Shown here one piece after another: positions 36,741-48,070 of a stretch of DNA of 64,000 nucleotides (its first letter is position 1; each line of letters starts with the position of its first letter). The translations under genes were made by a program, and so were the position numbers. The notes below the pieces were generated by a model. It was given only the letters and a program-made list of their open reading frames with translations. It was not told the DNA's origin and searched no databases. The DNA is from Moringa oleifera. Its lineage: Eukaryota > Streptophyta > Magnoliopsida > Brassicales > Moringaceae. Location of the stretch: the NCBI GenBank assembly GCA_021397835.1, contig JAJFZO010000407.1:3348001-3412000 (forward strand), read 5' to 3'.

Positions 36741-37615
36741 GATTTATTTTGTAAACGTAAAAATTTGATTAATAATCAAGGATAAATATTAAATTTTATG
36801 AATTTTTATTTTATTTTTATGAATATAATAAATTATAAAATATAATCATTAAATAAAAAAATCTAACCCTTTTGCACAAGATGATCAAATGTCACGATAA
36901 GGAGTTTCACATGCTAATTATATTTATGAATGTCAAACTTTATATATAATGATGAAGATATAGATAGATTCATTGACTATAATTGGAGGACCAATCCCCT
37001 TTGCCAAATTCAAGACTCATTCAAAATGAAGAATTAATTTGAAGTAATTAGGAATAATTAAGTAAATATTAAAATTAATCATGCATTATAATTAAAGTTC
37101 ATAGCTTTATGGGATTAATTGGTACCGTATATAGATCACAAGTTTCAATTTTTCTTGATCTCTATTTAATTAGGCATCACGCATGACCTTTGGGATGGTG
37201 TAGAGAGCGCCATAACAAGGTAATATGATCTTAAAGTCATAAGGGCGGAAACATCATGCATGAATTATGAACCACCTTCATAATTGAAGGCACGGCTTAA
37301 TGTCAAAGATATGCCAAGATTTTCATTAAACTTTGATATAATTCATGGATTTGTACGTCTTCATCTTAATTAGTACACACCTGCTATAGTTTTAATTATA
37401 TATTAATTGTACATATTTTTTATTGATCTGAGCTTTGTATTAAGTTTTTTAACAGAAAATTATAAATGTATTTTATTAATTTATAATATTAATATAAATA
37501 ATAAATAAAAATTTTGATTTATTGATTTTGTTAATTAACATGTATCATAATATTTATAAAAAAAGACAGTAAAAAATTTGATTCTTAATTAGTACTATAA
37601 GCTTGATTAATCATT

Positions 37616-37638
37616 TATATATATATATATATATATAT
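37616..37638. repeat. (TA)n microsatellite
   Basis: An uninterrupted TA run of about 11 units lies in AT-rich spacer. Confidence 0.9.
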
Positions 37639-37799
37639 TCTTTCTGTTTTACTTGTATTTATTTTTTAAGAAGATGTTGATATTCTCTCTCTTTTCGATT
37701 AAACATTAACTTTCAAAACGTATCCAAACAAAACCTGATATATTAATTTTTTTAAATTAAATTTTAATTTAAAATAATTATAATAAATAAATAAAATTT

Positions 37800-38080
37800 T
37801 ATTATTAAAATGACTAAAAACTACTCCAATATATTCTACACTTTATTTCAATTTTATCTCTTAAATTTTTTTTAATCAACTAGTTATTTTTTTATAAATT
37901 TTTTAAAATTTTAATGATATTTTTAATACTCAAAAAATTTTAAATTTTTTTATAATGATAATTTAAATATTTTATTATATATACAAAAAATTATAAGTTA
38001 AAAATTATTGTAAAATATCTCTGAATATTTTTAATATCTAAATTTTTTTAATAAGGTTCAATTTGGATAACATTAAAATA
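37800..38080. repeat. Dispersed AT-rich repeat, copy C
   Basis: It contains the shared core TTTTATAATGATAATTTAAA at about 37949, then a TA-rich link and AAAAATTATTGTAAAATATC, in the same order and orientation as the other copies. Confidence 0.5.
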
Positions 38081-38400
38081 TTAAAAAAATTTAATTGAAA
38101 TAAAAAATAGAACTTAAAATTTAAAATATTATTTATTTTAAATTTCATATATTTATTTTTTAATTAAATTAGCGTGATGAATTTTTTAAAAAAGAACTAT
38201 ATATTTTTAAGAAAAACCAATTTAAGTTTTTTTTTGGAGGTTGATTTGGTGGTAAAGTCACCGGAGGCCAAGAACCGGAAAGAGTGCACCGAACAAAGGA
38301 CGAATGCAGTGAGTGTATGATCAAGTAGGTTATAATTAGCCAATGAAATAAGTGCTGCCGCCATGACAATGACATGCTAACCCCATAGAGCCAAAACGTA

Positions 38401-38420
38401 GAAGAAGAAGAAGAAGAAGA
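38401..38420. repeat. (GAA)n microsatellite
   Basis: About seven GAA units in tandem lie in non-coding spacer. Confidence 0.9.
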
Positions 38421-39157
38421 TGAGAGCTAGCAGGTTTCTCTTGGTAGGTACCTATCTTTAAAATCAACTCGATAGAGTCGGTTCATGCTTGAAGCACCAT
38501 CAAGTCCAATGAACCAGTTGCTCTCCGTGGGTATGAGAGAGAGAGGGAGAGAGAAGTCAAGTTAAAGACTTTGATGGTATTGACTGCAAAAGCTAGCCTT
38601 TGCATTAATAGCGTCATCTGAAAATTCAACGAGGCTCTTTCTTTCTATGTCTCTCTTCTGCACACAATTGCATGCGTGAATGAAATGGAGGCCATCCTCA
38701 ACGGCGTGCACGCAAAGTCCAGAAGAGGAACCTCACGTGTTTTAGAATTTGTGATCTCAGATAGGAAGAAGCTGTCAACTTGATGAAGATGATGATACCA
38801 TATTGATAAAGTCTGACAAGTTAGCCGCATGCATGCACAGGCAATTCAAGCAAAGTTGACAATTCAGTGTGCTTTTGTCTCTCTGTGTCGTTCCTATCAA
38901 GCATGTAGAGAGTACCTTCTTGCTCCTCAAAAGTCAAGGCTCGTCAGAAATTAAGTTGCTTGCATTAGTACACAAACTAGCCAGCTGGCAATCTCACTAC
39001 CTTATTTTATAATTTAATAATAATACGCAACTTGTTTGCTGGAAATCCTACACCATTAATTGTGTTTTTTGTAATTCTTTTTAATGTGTAGAGGACATTT
39101 TTGCTCCGGAGGCGGTATAAGTAATTTTAATAATGAGTTGTAAGTACAACGACGAGT

Positions 39158-39231
39158 GACCGCATAGCGCAGTGGATTAGCGCGTTTGACTTCGGATCAA
39201 AAGGTCGTGGGTTCGACTCCCACTGTGGTCG
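39158..39231 (+). tRNA. tRNA-Arg (anticodon TCG)
   Basis: A 74-base cloverleaf is visible. The acceptor stem GACCGCA pairs with TGTGGTC with one G-U pair. The anticodon stem TTTGA/TCAAA encloses the loop CTTCGGA, giving anticodon TCG, which reads CGA and by wobble other CGN arginine codons. The T arm is GTGGG-TTCGACT-CCCAC. Box A (TAGCGCAGTGGATTAGCGCG, compressed) and box B (GGTTCGACTCC) are intact. No intron is present and CCA is not encoded, as usual in plants. A CAA triplet 8-10 bases upstream (39148-39150) fits the usual plant tRNA start site. Confidence 0.97.
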
Positions 39232-39782
39232 GCTGTCTCACTGCACTAACTAAGTGTTTTTGTTTTCACATGAGCATTGTTGGGCTTCCTACTTTGATAC
39301 TTAGGCCTTTGCTTATCTGATCTTCTTCGTCACAGAATTATGAGAGCCCATTCGATTGAAGAAGCGCTGTCAATTAACTCTTACTCCCCGTCCCAGCACG
39401 GATGAGGGAAAGTATATTGATCTTAATCTTTTTCTTTTTACTTGCCCCGAATTGGGGCAAACTCCACATGAAGCCAAACCGATGATCAGATGCATTTCTC
39501 TGCCTGTAAATGAAACCATCTCATTGTAAATTGCAACGTGGAGGAAGAGTGGAGGATATTTTATAAAGAATGCAGTGTGAAAGAACTTTTACTGGAATTA
39601 ATGGAATATGGCAAGAATTCCATGAATAGAAAGTACAGAAAATTCCATACTCATATGACAAAATCCAGATTCTCTGAAAATAACACAAAAATGTTGCCCA
39701 CTGGCTGCATCAAATAGATGTTTTCAGGGATACATTTAGTGAGACATTTAGATCAGTCTCCAAAAAAGAAAATGCTGGCCTG
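39232..39782. other. Spacer between tRNA-Arg and RPL35
   Basis: After the tRNA terminator there is no gene. The right part is the 3' untranslated region of RPL35, which ends its coding part at 39783. Confidence 0.5.
39257..39261 (+). terminator. RNA polymerase III terminator of tRNA-Arg
   Basis: A run of five T lies 26 bases downstream of the tRNA end, the typical pol III stop signal. Confidence 0.7.
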
Positions 39783-42013
39783 TTACACCTTGATGGCATA
39801 TTTCCTCATTGGAAAATACATCTCCTTCTTCTTCTCCCGTTCCGTTCTCAAGGAGGCCTGCAACAAACATCAACAACACTAATTAGAAAATCATCTTCCA
39901 ATTATGAACAATGAGGAAATCATACAAACAGTAACTTTAAGAAGCTTCTACTGAGCTGAATAATATGAGTAGAGTCATCATCAGAGGCTAAAAGATTAGT
40001 TCTCCAAACAATCATACATAATATTGATGATTTATTTTTCTTTTTTCTTTTTTGGGAGGAAAGGGGGCGCAGGGGGGATGAAGAGCAGCTCAGTATCCCA
40101 AGACATCTCATTTTGTACACTATCAATCTTCCAAGTTCACATATGCCTCAGGCATGGATAACATAAATGACACTCCAACATAATTGAGTAGAATGCAAGT
40201 AAGGTCCATGCTACAGGACATCAACACATGTCTTCACACCCAGTACATATCAAAGTCCTAGCCTCCGTAGATTCTGCATAAAGACTGTTGCCCAGAGAAC
40301 TAGTGCTTTGAGGGCCCTAATATACAGGCTAAAATAGAATCCAATCTGACAAACAAGCTGAACCTCAAAGAAAGCATGCCTTAGAACCCTTAAGATATCA
40401 AAGTAATTTAACAAAGCGTCCAACTAACCAAGCAGTCCTAATAAAGCTTCTGCTGAAGCTCAAGAAAGCCTCAACATTTTATATAACCAATCAATTTAAT
40501 AAGGCTTCAGCCCAAGGAATAACAATAAATGCATGAATGCTATGGAGCCTTTCTCAATGTAGAATTAGACCCTACAAAGTAAACAAGAATCCTCTTACCA
40601 GGCATCCTCACAGGCCTCACTACTCCTCACTAGCACAGTGTAGCTCTCGTTTCAATGTAAGAAAGCACTCTAACTCTCTCAAGCAGTTCCTGTTACTGCT
40701 GAGCCCGATTTCTCACGGATATATGTCTTTCAGCCTGCCTATTTAAGCAAGCACATTGTCCTACAAACATTTCATTGCTTAAGTTGCCTTAACCTAGTGA
40801 TACTAATACTAAAAAGCAAAAAACTGAAAAGGCCATAATGCTCATGAGACACTCAAAAACGACGTCACCAAGCACCAATTGAATGCAAATCAAAGTTGGA
40901 ACAATTATGGGCAAACCATATAGCAACACATCTTCCAGACTCCTATTTTTCAATAGTAAAAATCAATGAGAAGAGACAGCAATTTTGACATAATAAATTG
41001 AAACCAGACTCAGAAAAATAAGTACAAGCAAACCCTTTAAAGGAGACTTAAACTCATACAACGAAACGGTTCAAACAACAGTAAGAAACAAAAGCTATTC
41101 CAAACTCATACAACAGAACTGTTCAAACACAGTAAGAAACAAAAGCTATTCCACAGTTAAAGCCCTACATATGATACAAAAAGTTTTTAAAGCCCTATGG
41201 AATTAGCCGGTTCCACACATTATGACCAGTTTCTGTACTTGAAGTGATTAAATCAATTAATAAGTTCAAATCAAATTTGTGACCACCTACAGTCACAATG
41301 ATGTCGACGTCTGTGAATCAACTTCTACATTTAGGAATAGAAAAAGTTTGAACAAACCCATTTCACAAACATAATTCAACCAATTTCAAACAACTAAACA
41401 GAAGACTGTTAAAAAAGGAGAGAAAGAAACGGTGGTTAGGATAAGTACTAGACAGTATGACTGACCTGGTGTTTGGTAAGACGTCTTCGGATAGCACGGG
41501 TTTTCTTGGGACGAAGATCAAGAGGAAGGTATTTCTTGTTCTTGTAAGCTTCCCTTAGAGCCGCTTTGTGCTTCTGCGATATGACCGTCAACACCTGAGC
41601 TATAGACAATCTCACCACCTTTCTGCAAATTGACAGACCATATTAAATCCCTAAATCTATATTCACAAAAAAAAAAAAAGGAGATGAGATTGTGTATATA
41701 AATCTGTTTATGCAAATGCTATACGAAGTATAGAAAGAGAGGGAATGTACATTTTGGAGAGCTTGTTAGGGGCGCCGCCGGTCACCTTAGCGACGCGAAG
41801 GAGCGCGAGCTCTGCTTTGAGGTCCTTCAACTGGTTCAACAGCTCTGCCTTTGACTTGTTCCTCAACTCGTGAACCTTAATCCTCGCTTCAACGTAATTG
41901 CAACCAATGAACCCCGTTTAATATGGCTCATTATAATTCACAAAAAAAATATAGAAATCAAGTACATTGGAAGAAACACATGAACTTAAAACAGGATCAT
42001 CTCGTTTACCCAT
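39783..42013 (-). CDS. RPL35: Cytosolic large-subunit ribosomal protein L35 (uL29)
   Basis: Minus-strand exons are 42013-42010, 41886-41751, 41622-41466 and 39857-39783, joining to exactly 123 residues, the usual length for plant L35. It is a structural protein of the 60S subunit near the exit tunnel. The start exon contributes only ATGG. The protein then reads [60 protein letters not shown], and ends [13 protein letters not shown]. The last intron is long (1.6 kb) and holds a 52-base tandem duplication. The promoter has a telo-box and site II elements, typical of ribosomal protein genes. Confidence 0.96.
41050..41152. repeat. 52-bp tandem duplication in RPL35 intron 3
   Basis: A unit beginning AAACTCATACAACGAAACGG and ending AACAAAAGCTATTCC occurs at 41050-41101 and, with few changes, at 41102-41152. 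Confidence 0.92.
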
Positions 42014-43219
42014 TGCAAGCTCACTACAGGGAACTGGTCTTTCCGCTGCTTTGAAACCCTAGAGAATTTAATTGACAGGGATCTTCGTGTTTTATACCAT
42101 CCTCTATTGTTTTTCCATTTTGCTGCTTCTTGGGCTAACCGAGCTTCTTTGTGGTGGGCAAGCCCAACACTTTTATGTTTAATTTACCAAAAATTAAAAA
42201 AATAATTTTATCAACATAATAAATTATTTTAAATTTTGAATTATCCTCATATCAAATCTAGTTTCAATTTATTAATTTTTGTTAATAATTTTTATTGTTA
42301 AAATATTTAAAATAAAATTAAATATCTTTTATTTCAAGTTTACTTTTTAATTTTTTAAAAATAATTATAAACTTTTAAATAATTTTTTTAAAAATTTAAT
42401 AGTATTTTTATTTTAAATGTATTTTTTTAGTATTTTAAAATTTTAAAATATTTTTATAATGATAATTTGAATATTTTTAAAAAATCAAATCATAATTTGA
42501 TTCATGTTTGATTTATAATATTTTTAATTTGGATATCTTAAATTTTTTAAATTTTTTGATGGATTGATTGAATTTGATGCAAATTGATTGATAAACTTTT
42601 GTGTTAAGGTTTTTCTAATAATAAATAAAGATTAAAATTTTGTATAATAGGATGGAATGTGATTTGAACTGGGGCATCAATTTTAAAATGTGAAAAAATT
42701 AAAATTTCGCATCAATTAAATATGAAAATTAATTTATGAGTGATTGATTGATCATTCTATATTTCGTTTGAATGGTTTCAAGTGGAGGACTGGATTTGCC
42801 GATTGATTAATCCGAGTATGTTTGAGAAACTCTGTTACAGACTCTCGTCGTCTCCCCAACACTCTACAGTCCTCAGATGGTAGCAGATTGCTTCCATTTT
42901 ACTGCACGGTGTGGCCTCGTAACTACTTTTCAAGGACTAGGAGACCACCTCTGTCTCTAGCTTAATTGGTGCTAGTTCAGCTACAAGGTTCACTGACTCA
43001 ACCTCGTAGATTTAGAGTGTCAGAAGGCAATGCTTGATTTATTGCAGCACCTAGAAGGTCATCCTCTCGCAAGCTGTCTCATTGTCCAGGTGTAAATTGA
43101 ACTCGATCTACTGTTTAGTTTCAGTCTAATTGTGTGTTTCTTTGCATTTCCGTTCTCAATCTTGACACCCGTGAGCTAGATAAATCGACCAGATCACAGC
43201 ATATACTTAAGCCAAAACC
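42014..43219. other. Divergent promoter region of RPL35 and UXS
   Basis: Next to RPL35 lie the telo-box and site II elements. Bases 42180-42760 are extremely AT-rich and contain a copy of the dispersed repeat (about 42350-42560, core TTTTTATAATGATAATTTGA at 42451-42470). Bases 42780-43219 are balanced and are probably the UXS promoter and leader; a leader intron is possible. Confidence 0.5.
42054..42166. promoter_or_regulatory. Telo-box plus site II elements in the RPL35 promoter
   Basis: AAACCCTA lies at 42054-42061, 41 bases upstream of the RPL35 ATG. TGGGCT occurs at 42131-42136 and as AGCCCA at 42161-42166, with TGGGCA between them. Telo-boxes with TCP-binding site II (TGGGCY) elements are the known arrangement in plant ribosomal protein and other growth-linked promoters. 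Confidence 0.7.
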
Positions 43220-46200
43220 ATGAAGCAGCTGCATAAGCAATCAAGTGTAAAGAGGGACGAGGAGATTCCCACTAGCCAAGCAAACCAATACTCACCTAAA
43301 ACGCTAAAGCACCCCAGATCTCTACCCAGATCTATCAACTACCTCTTCAAGGAGCAGAGGCTGCTGTTCATTCTCGTGGGTATCTTGATTGGATCTACCT
43401 TCTTCATCCTCCAGCCCACACTGTCCCGTTTGGGCCCAAATGAGGCCAATTCCTCCTTGCCAAGATCCTTCTCCCACTCTCTTTCCCACCGGGACCTCGA
43501 CTCCCGGTCGTTCGCCAACAATTTCATTCCCGGTGGTAAGGTTGGGCGTGTGCCGGTTGGGATCGGACGGCGTAGATTGCGGATTGTGGTCACTGGTGGG
43601 GCCGGATTCGTTGGCAGCCATCTGGTCGATAAGCTTATCGCGAGAGGCGATGAAGTGATAGTAATTGACAACTTCTTTACTGGGAGGAAGGAGAACTTGG
43701 TTCACCTCTTTCCGAATCCGAGATTTGAGCTTATTCGACACGACGTGGTTGAACCCATACTATTGGAGGTCGACCAGATCTACCACTTAGCTTGCCCTGC
43801 GTCTCCAGTTCATTATAAGTATAATCCAGTCAAGACTATCATATCCTTCCTTGGTTTTCAAGTTTTTTCTTTTTGATAATTTGGATTGTGATACTGCAAT
43901 TGCATGGTCCTTTGTTTTGGTTTCCGCCGTGGTTTCTTTCTTTTCCTTTTTTTCTCAATGTAGACTTCATCATTTGGGCATAGTGTCTGTTGCTTATTGA
44001 GTTTGAGATCCTTAGCTAATGTTTTACAAGACAAATGTGATGGGCACACTTAATATGTTGGGTCTCGCAAAGAGAGTTGGCGCCAGGTTTTTGCTCACCA
44101 GTACAAGTGAGGTTTATGGCGATCCACTTCAGCATCCACAGAAGGAAACTTATTGGGGAAATGTGAATCCAATTGGTGAGATTATGAGTGAGGTGTTTGT
44201 ATATAATTATTTCATGAGATGATGGTCAGGTGTTTCTCAAGGTTTCTTTGAATTTGATTAGGTGAAAGGAGCTGCTATGATGAAGGAAAACGGACAGCAG
44301 AGACCTTAACAATGGACTATCATCGAGGTGCTGGAGTTGAGGCAAGTGTCTCATTTTTCACATGGTATATTGAGCAATTGTGAACTTGTTTCAGAGATGA
44401 TTTTGCAGGCTATTATATAATGTTATAATTTAATGTTCACATATTCAACTCAACCGTTGTTTTGTAGACATTCTAGATGACTAGTTAATCCTCAGTAAAC
44501 TATCTAAGTATGATCTCATTTTTTGCTTACCTTTATTAGTGGATATCTTTCAGTTTTATTTCTTGTGGTAGTGTCTCTCTTATGCATATAGCAGTTAAAG
44601 GAATCTGTTCACTAGTTTACAAATCATATGGACTCATTGTAGAATTCATGTACACAGGAAATACTCATTCCATAAAAGGACAAATAGGTCAATCCCATGC
44701 ATAAACGTCCTGGTGGATTTAACACTTTAAAGAAACAACTCTCTAATGTAGCTGAATAGCAGATAAAATAATATGACACTCAAAAAGCAAGAAGTTTATT
44801 GTAAGTGGATTTCATTGATTTATTATCACAGAGGAAAAAGTGGAGTTCAGCTAGAGGAATAGTTGAAGTTATTCCTTAGTAGTTCATATTTTACTTAAAA
44901 AGGTATTGGTAGGGATACCTTCAGATGGCATAGTGAATCCTCAAGGGCTTACACGTGACCTAGGTCAACTAAAATTGTGCTATCATATTTGTCAGATTTG
45001 GATTTCCATGGGTGTCCAGTGGTATATGTTGCGGGACTGGGACTCTTTCTTTGCCAATTCAGGTCCTTTTGAATAATTCTGTACATTGACTTAGGCATAT
45101 TAGAGACATATCTAAAACTGTTATCCATATAGGTTATAGATTTAGCCTTTGTTACACTAGTTGGATTGAAAACAAGGTAAGATTACCTATTATGTTTTGT
45201 GAAGATTCTTTAAAACAAGAAACTGCGTGTTTAACACTTAACATGCTGTTTGAAAACACGTAACATGTTATGATGTTTGACTTTACCGTGATATTCAACC
45301 TTAGCTATATGACATTGTTAATTGCAAAATTGAGCTTGCAATAGGCAAGCTGAGTGTTGGCTGTTTGAATCTGCAGTTGCAGTTGTCGGAGGTTAAAGCA
45401 GGTTGGGAAATCCCTGTTTTGACAGGACAACTGCCAAGTTTCAATGATCCTTGGCCAAACCCTTCAAGATTGGCTTGTCATTGTTTAACAGTGTTTGAAT
45501 TATTTGCCGTCCCATTCAAGTACTTCTAATTCCTTTGTAATCTACTATAAGATTTCTGTGTTTCGTGTCAGTTGAAATTGCTTCCGCCCTTTCTTGGACT
45601 TATTAGTGAATAGTCACTTCTTCCATTACATTATAAATTATGCATCCACAATTTACTTCTAGAGCTAACGATGATGCTTGCTGTTTTTAGGTTCGGATTG
45701 CCCGCATTTTCAACACATATGGGCCCCGCATGTGTTTGGATGATGGACGTGTTGTTAGCAATTTTGTTGCTCAGGTTGATACTCTCACGTTAAATTGTCT
45801 AAAGCTGTCTCATTATGATGATAATTTTCTTTAAAATATCTGTTTTGCAGGCCATCCGCAAACAACCACTGACTGTTTATGGGGATGGGAAACAAACACG
45901 AAGCTTCCAATATGTTTCTGACTTGGTAGGCCTTATTTTATCTTATGTGCTTCTTTTGAGACATTTCTATGTTTTTCTCTCAGTGCACTTTCTTGATGTA
46001 TATGTAACAATGTTTACTTGGGGGAGTTATTTTCATATTGGAACAAGAAGGAATGGCATTGTGGCTAATAAGATTCAAATTTTTGAATAAGGACTATATT
46101 GTTGCCTGCCTTGAAGAAGATGCCAGAAAAATCTTCAGAACACAAAAACTGCTTGTGTGGCTACCCCAGTAACAAATGTTTAGCTCTGCTCATGGTTATT

Positions 46201-46728
46201 CTCTAAAGATTTGAGTGCACAAGACTTAATGGGGCTGGTCTTTTCAATCTATACTTCTAGTATATAGCATTTCCTGTCAAAAAAGTAGACTGAATGTGAT
46301 AGAGGACCTCATCAATGGCAGGTGGAAGGATTGGTGGCATTAATGGAAAGTGAGCACGTTGGCCCATTCAATCTGGGTAACCCAGGGGAGTTCACTATGC
46401 TAGAGCTTGCTGAGGTTCGTCCTCTCTTCATGCTTTGATCTTTCCCTCAAAGCATAATTCTCCAATTGGTCTTGCAGTTTCTAAGCACATGTAGAGTTTC
46501 ACGTCTCCCCTTGTACAGGTTGTGAAAGAAGTCATCGACTCGAGTGCTACAATAGAATTCCGACCAAATACAGCTGATGATCCACATAAGAGAAAACCAG
46601 ATATTAGCAAAGCAAAGGAACTCCTAAACTGGGAGCCAAAAGTCTCTCTGAGAGAAGGTTTGCCTCTCATGGTGAGCGATTTCAGGAATCGCATTTTGAA
46701 TGAAAATGAAGGAGAAAAACCCAAATAG
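43220..46728 (+). CDS. UXS: UDP-glucuronic acid decarboxylase (UDP-xylose synthase), membrane-bound type
   Basis: Exons are 43220-43840, 44028-44175, 44262-44341, 45691-45774, 45851-45925, 46322-46414 and 46519-46728, in phase to 436 residues. The enzyme converts UDP-glucuronate to UDP-xylose, the xylose donor for xylan, xyloglucan and glycoproteins. A short basic N-terminus is followed by one membrane span (about 47-65, [18 protein letters not shown]), as in type II Golgi isoforms. The NAD-binding GGAGFVG lies at 126-132. The short-chain dehydrogenase triad is seen in TSTSEVYGD (about 231-239) and Y262-x3-K266 (CYDEGK). Later blocks are [33 protein letters not shown] and [15 protein letters not shown]. 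Intron 1 is an AT-AC U12-type intron and intron 3 begins with GC, both required to keep the conserved protein intact. Confidence 0.95.
43841..44027 (+). other. U12-type AT-AC intron in UXS
   Basis: The intron starts ATATCCTTCC, the U12-type 5' consensus, and ends GTTTTAC with AC as the last two bases. TCCTTAGC at 44009-44016 is a near match to the U12 branch-site consensus TCCTTRAY and lies about 13 bases from the 3' end. Removing exactly these 187 bases joins codon ATC to AAG and gives [16 protein letters not shown], the family sequence. No GT-AG choice does this. Confidence 0.85.
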
Positions 46729-47464
46729 AAGCAACAATCATACAAGCTTGTATAGTGTGAAGAGCACGGTGATAATGTTGTTTTATTCAATTTATTATTA
46801 TTATTTATTATTATCATTATTATAATTAATAATTTACTTTCGCTGCTGGACCAAAATTCTAGCCTTGCTACTTTTGTAAGAAAACTTGTTTTGTTTGCCA
46901 GTACTGTCTGCTTGATTACCACAGAAATTCTCCATTTTTTGTTTGCTTTGACTGAATTTTTTGTACCCTCTTTATCTGGGATTCCATTAATCTAAAAGGA
47001 TGTATTAAGTTGGCAGAATTTGATATCAAGAACAAGTTGATATTTAGTAGCAAAAGGACTTTATCCTCTTTGCTTCTTCATTGTTATCACTTCTGGTTCT
47101 TTGTTGCCATTACATTGCTTTCCTTTCTAGTTTCTTGCTTACATTTTGATCAATTTTTTTTATATTACAATTAAGAAAATTGAAGTTATTTTTTTTCATA
47201 GATATATTAATTCAACAAATTAAAACTTAAAATAAAAGTTTATCTATAATATTTTTGAATTTAGAGGAGTTTGATAATTTAAAATTTCAGTACTGTTTTT
47301 TCTTTGATTTGATGATTGATTGCAACATCCTGTTTCAGTTTTGATTTTATTTGCTACAAACATAATTTACAAAAAAATAGAGTAAAAAACTAATAATAAA
47401 ATAATATTTTTTTCATTAATACTTAACATAATATATATGTATATATATATATATAAATGTTGCA

Positions 47465-48070
47465 ATAAAATAAAAATAGGGAATCTTAAATTTAATAAAC
47501 AAGCTTTAATTTTTTAACTTCTTCAAATTTTGGATATTTGAAAGAGTTAAGAATTTGTCAATTTCTAAGATGAAAGATTAAACTTACCTTTAAATTTTGA
47601 ATTTGAACTATGAATTATGATCCCTTTAAAACTTTACCATTTTAAGATCATATTATATTAAATTTAAATTTAAAAATATTTTGATAAATGTTATCAAATT
47701 AATTTAAAAATTAAATTTTATAGATAAACATCATTAAATTTAAGATTTAAAAATTGTGTAGATACAAATTATCAATATTAAAATAAAAAATCTTAAATTT
47801 AATAAACAAAAACAAACTTTTGATATTCAAATTAAGGATTGGTTTACGTAAGATCAATATTTTAAAATAAAACTTATTTTTAAATTTTTAATTTGAATTA
47901 TAAATTACTATCTATTTAATTTTAAGATCAAATTTATATTAGATTAAAATTTAAAAAATATTTTGATAACCATTAACAAGTTAATTAAAAAATTAAATTT
48001 TTTTAGACAAATGTTATTAAATTAAAATTTTGAAATTATATAGATAAAAATTATTAATATTAATATCTTT
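47465..48070. repeat. Tandem duplication, period about 307 bp
   Basis: AATCTTAAATTTAATAAACA recurs at 47482 and 47789. The pieces that follow recur in the same order: TTTAAGATCA, then AAATATTTTGATAA, then a block with TTAAATTT and AGATAAA or AGACAAA. The copies have diverged but are clearly related. Confidence 0.7.

Larger units (their letters stand above)
33712..39157. other. Long AT-rich spacer (5.4 kb)
   Basis: Bases 33712-34020 hold the EXO70H leader and promoter. From about 34070 to 38260 the sequence is extremely AT-rich with no credible gene. It contains a 30-base tandem duplication at 34255, a (TA)n run at 37616 and two copies of a dispersed AT-rich repeat at about 36420-36740 and 37800-38080. 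From 38260 to 39000 composition is more balanced, with a (GAA)n run at 38401 and a GA-rich patch at 38537, but no coding signal is seen. Confidence 0.55.

Noticed and set aside
33900..38260. Hidden gene or transposon in the large AT-rich spacer
   Set aside because: No long open frame, no reverse transcriptase or transposase motif, and no long terminal repeats were seen on either strand.
39970..40075. Possible C/D snoRNA in RPL35 intron 3 (TGATGATG on the minus strand)
   Set aside because: A C-box-like match exists, but no D box or terminal stem lies at a suitable distance.
43322..43741. 139-residue minus-strand frame over UXS exon 1
   Set aside because: Antisense shadow of the conserved UXS coding sequence.
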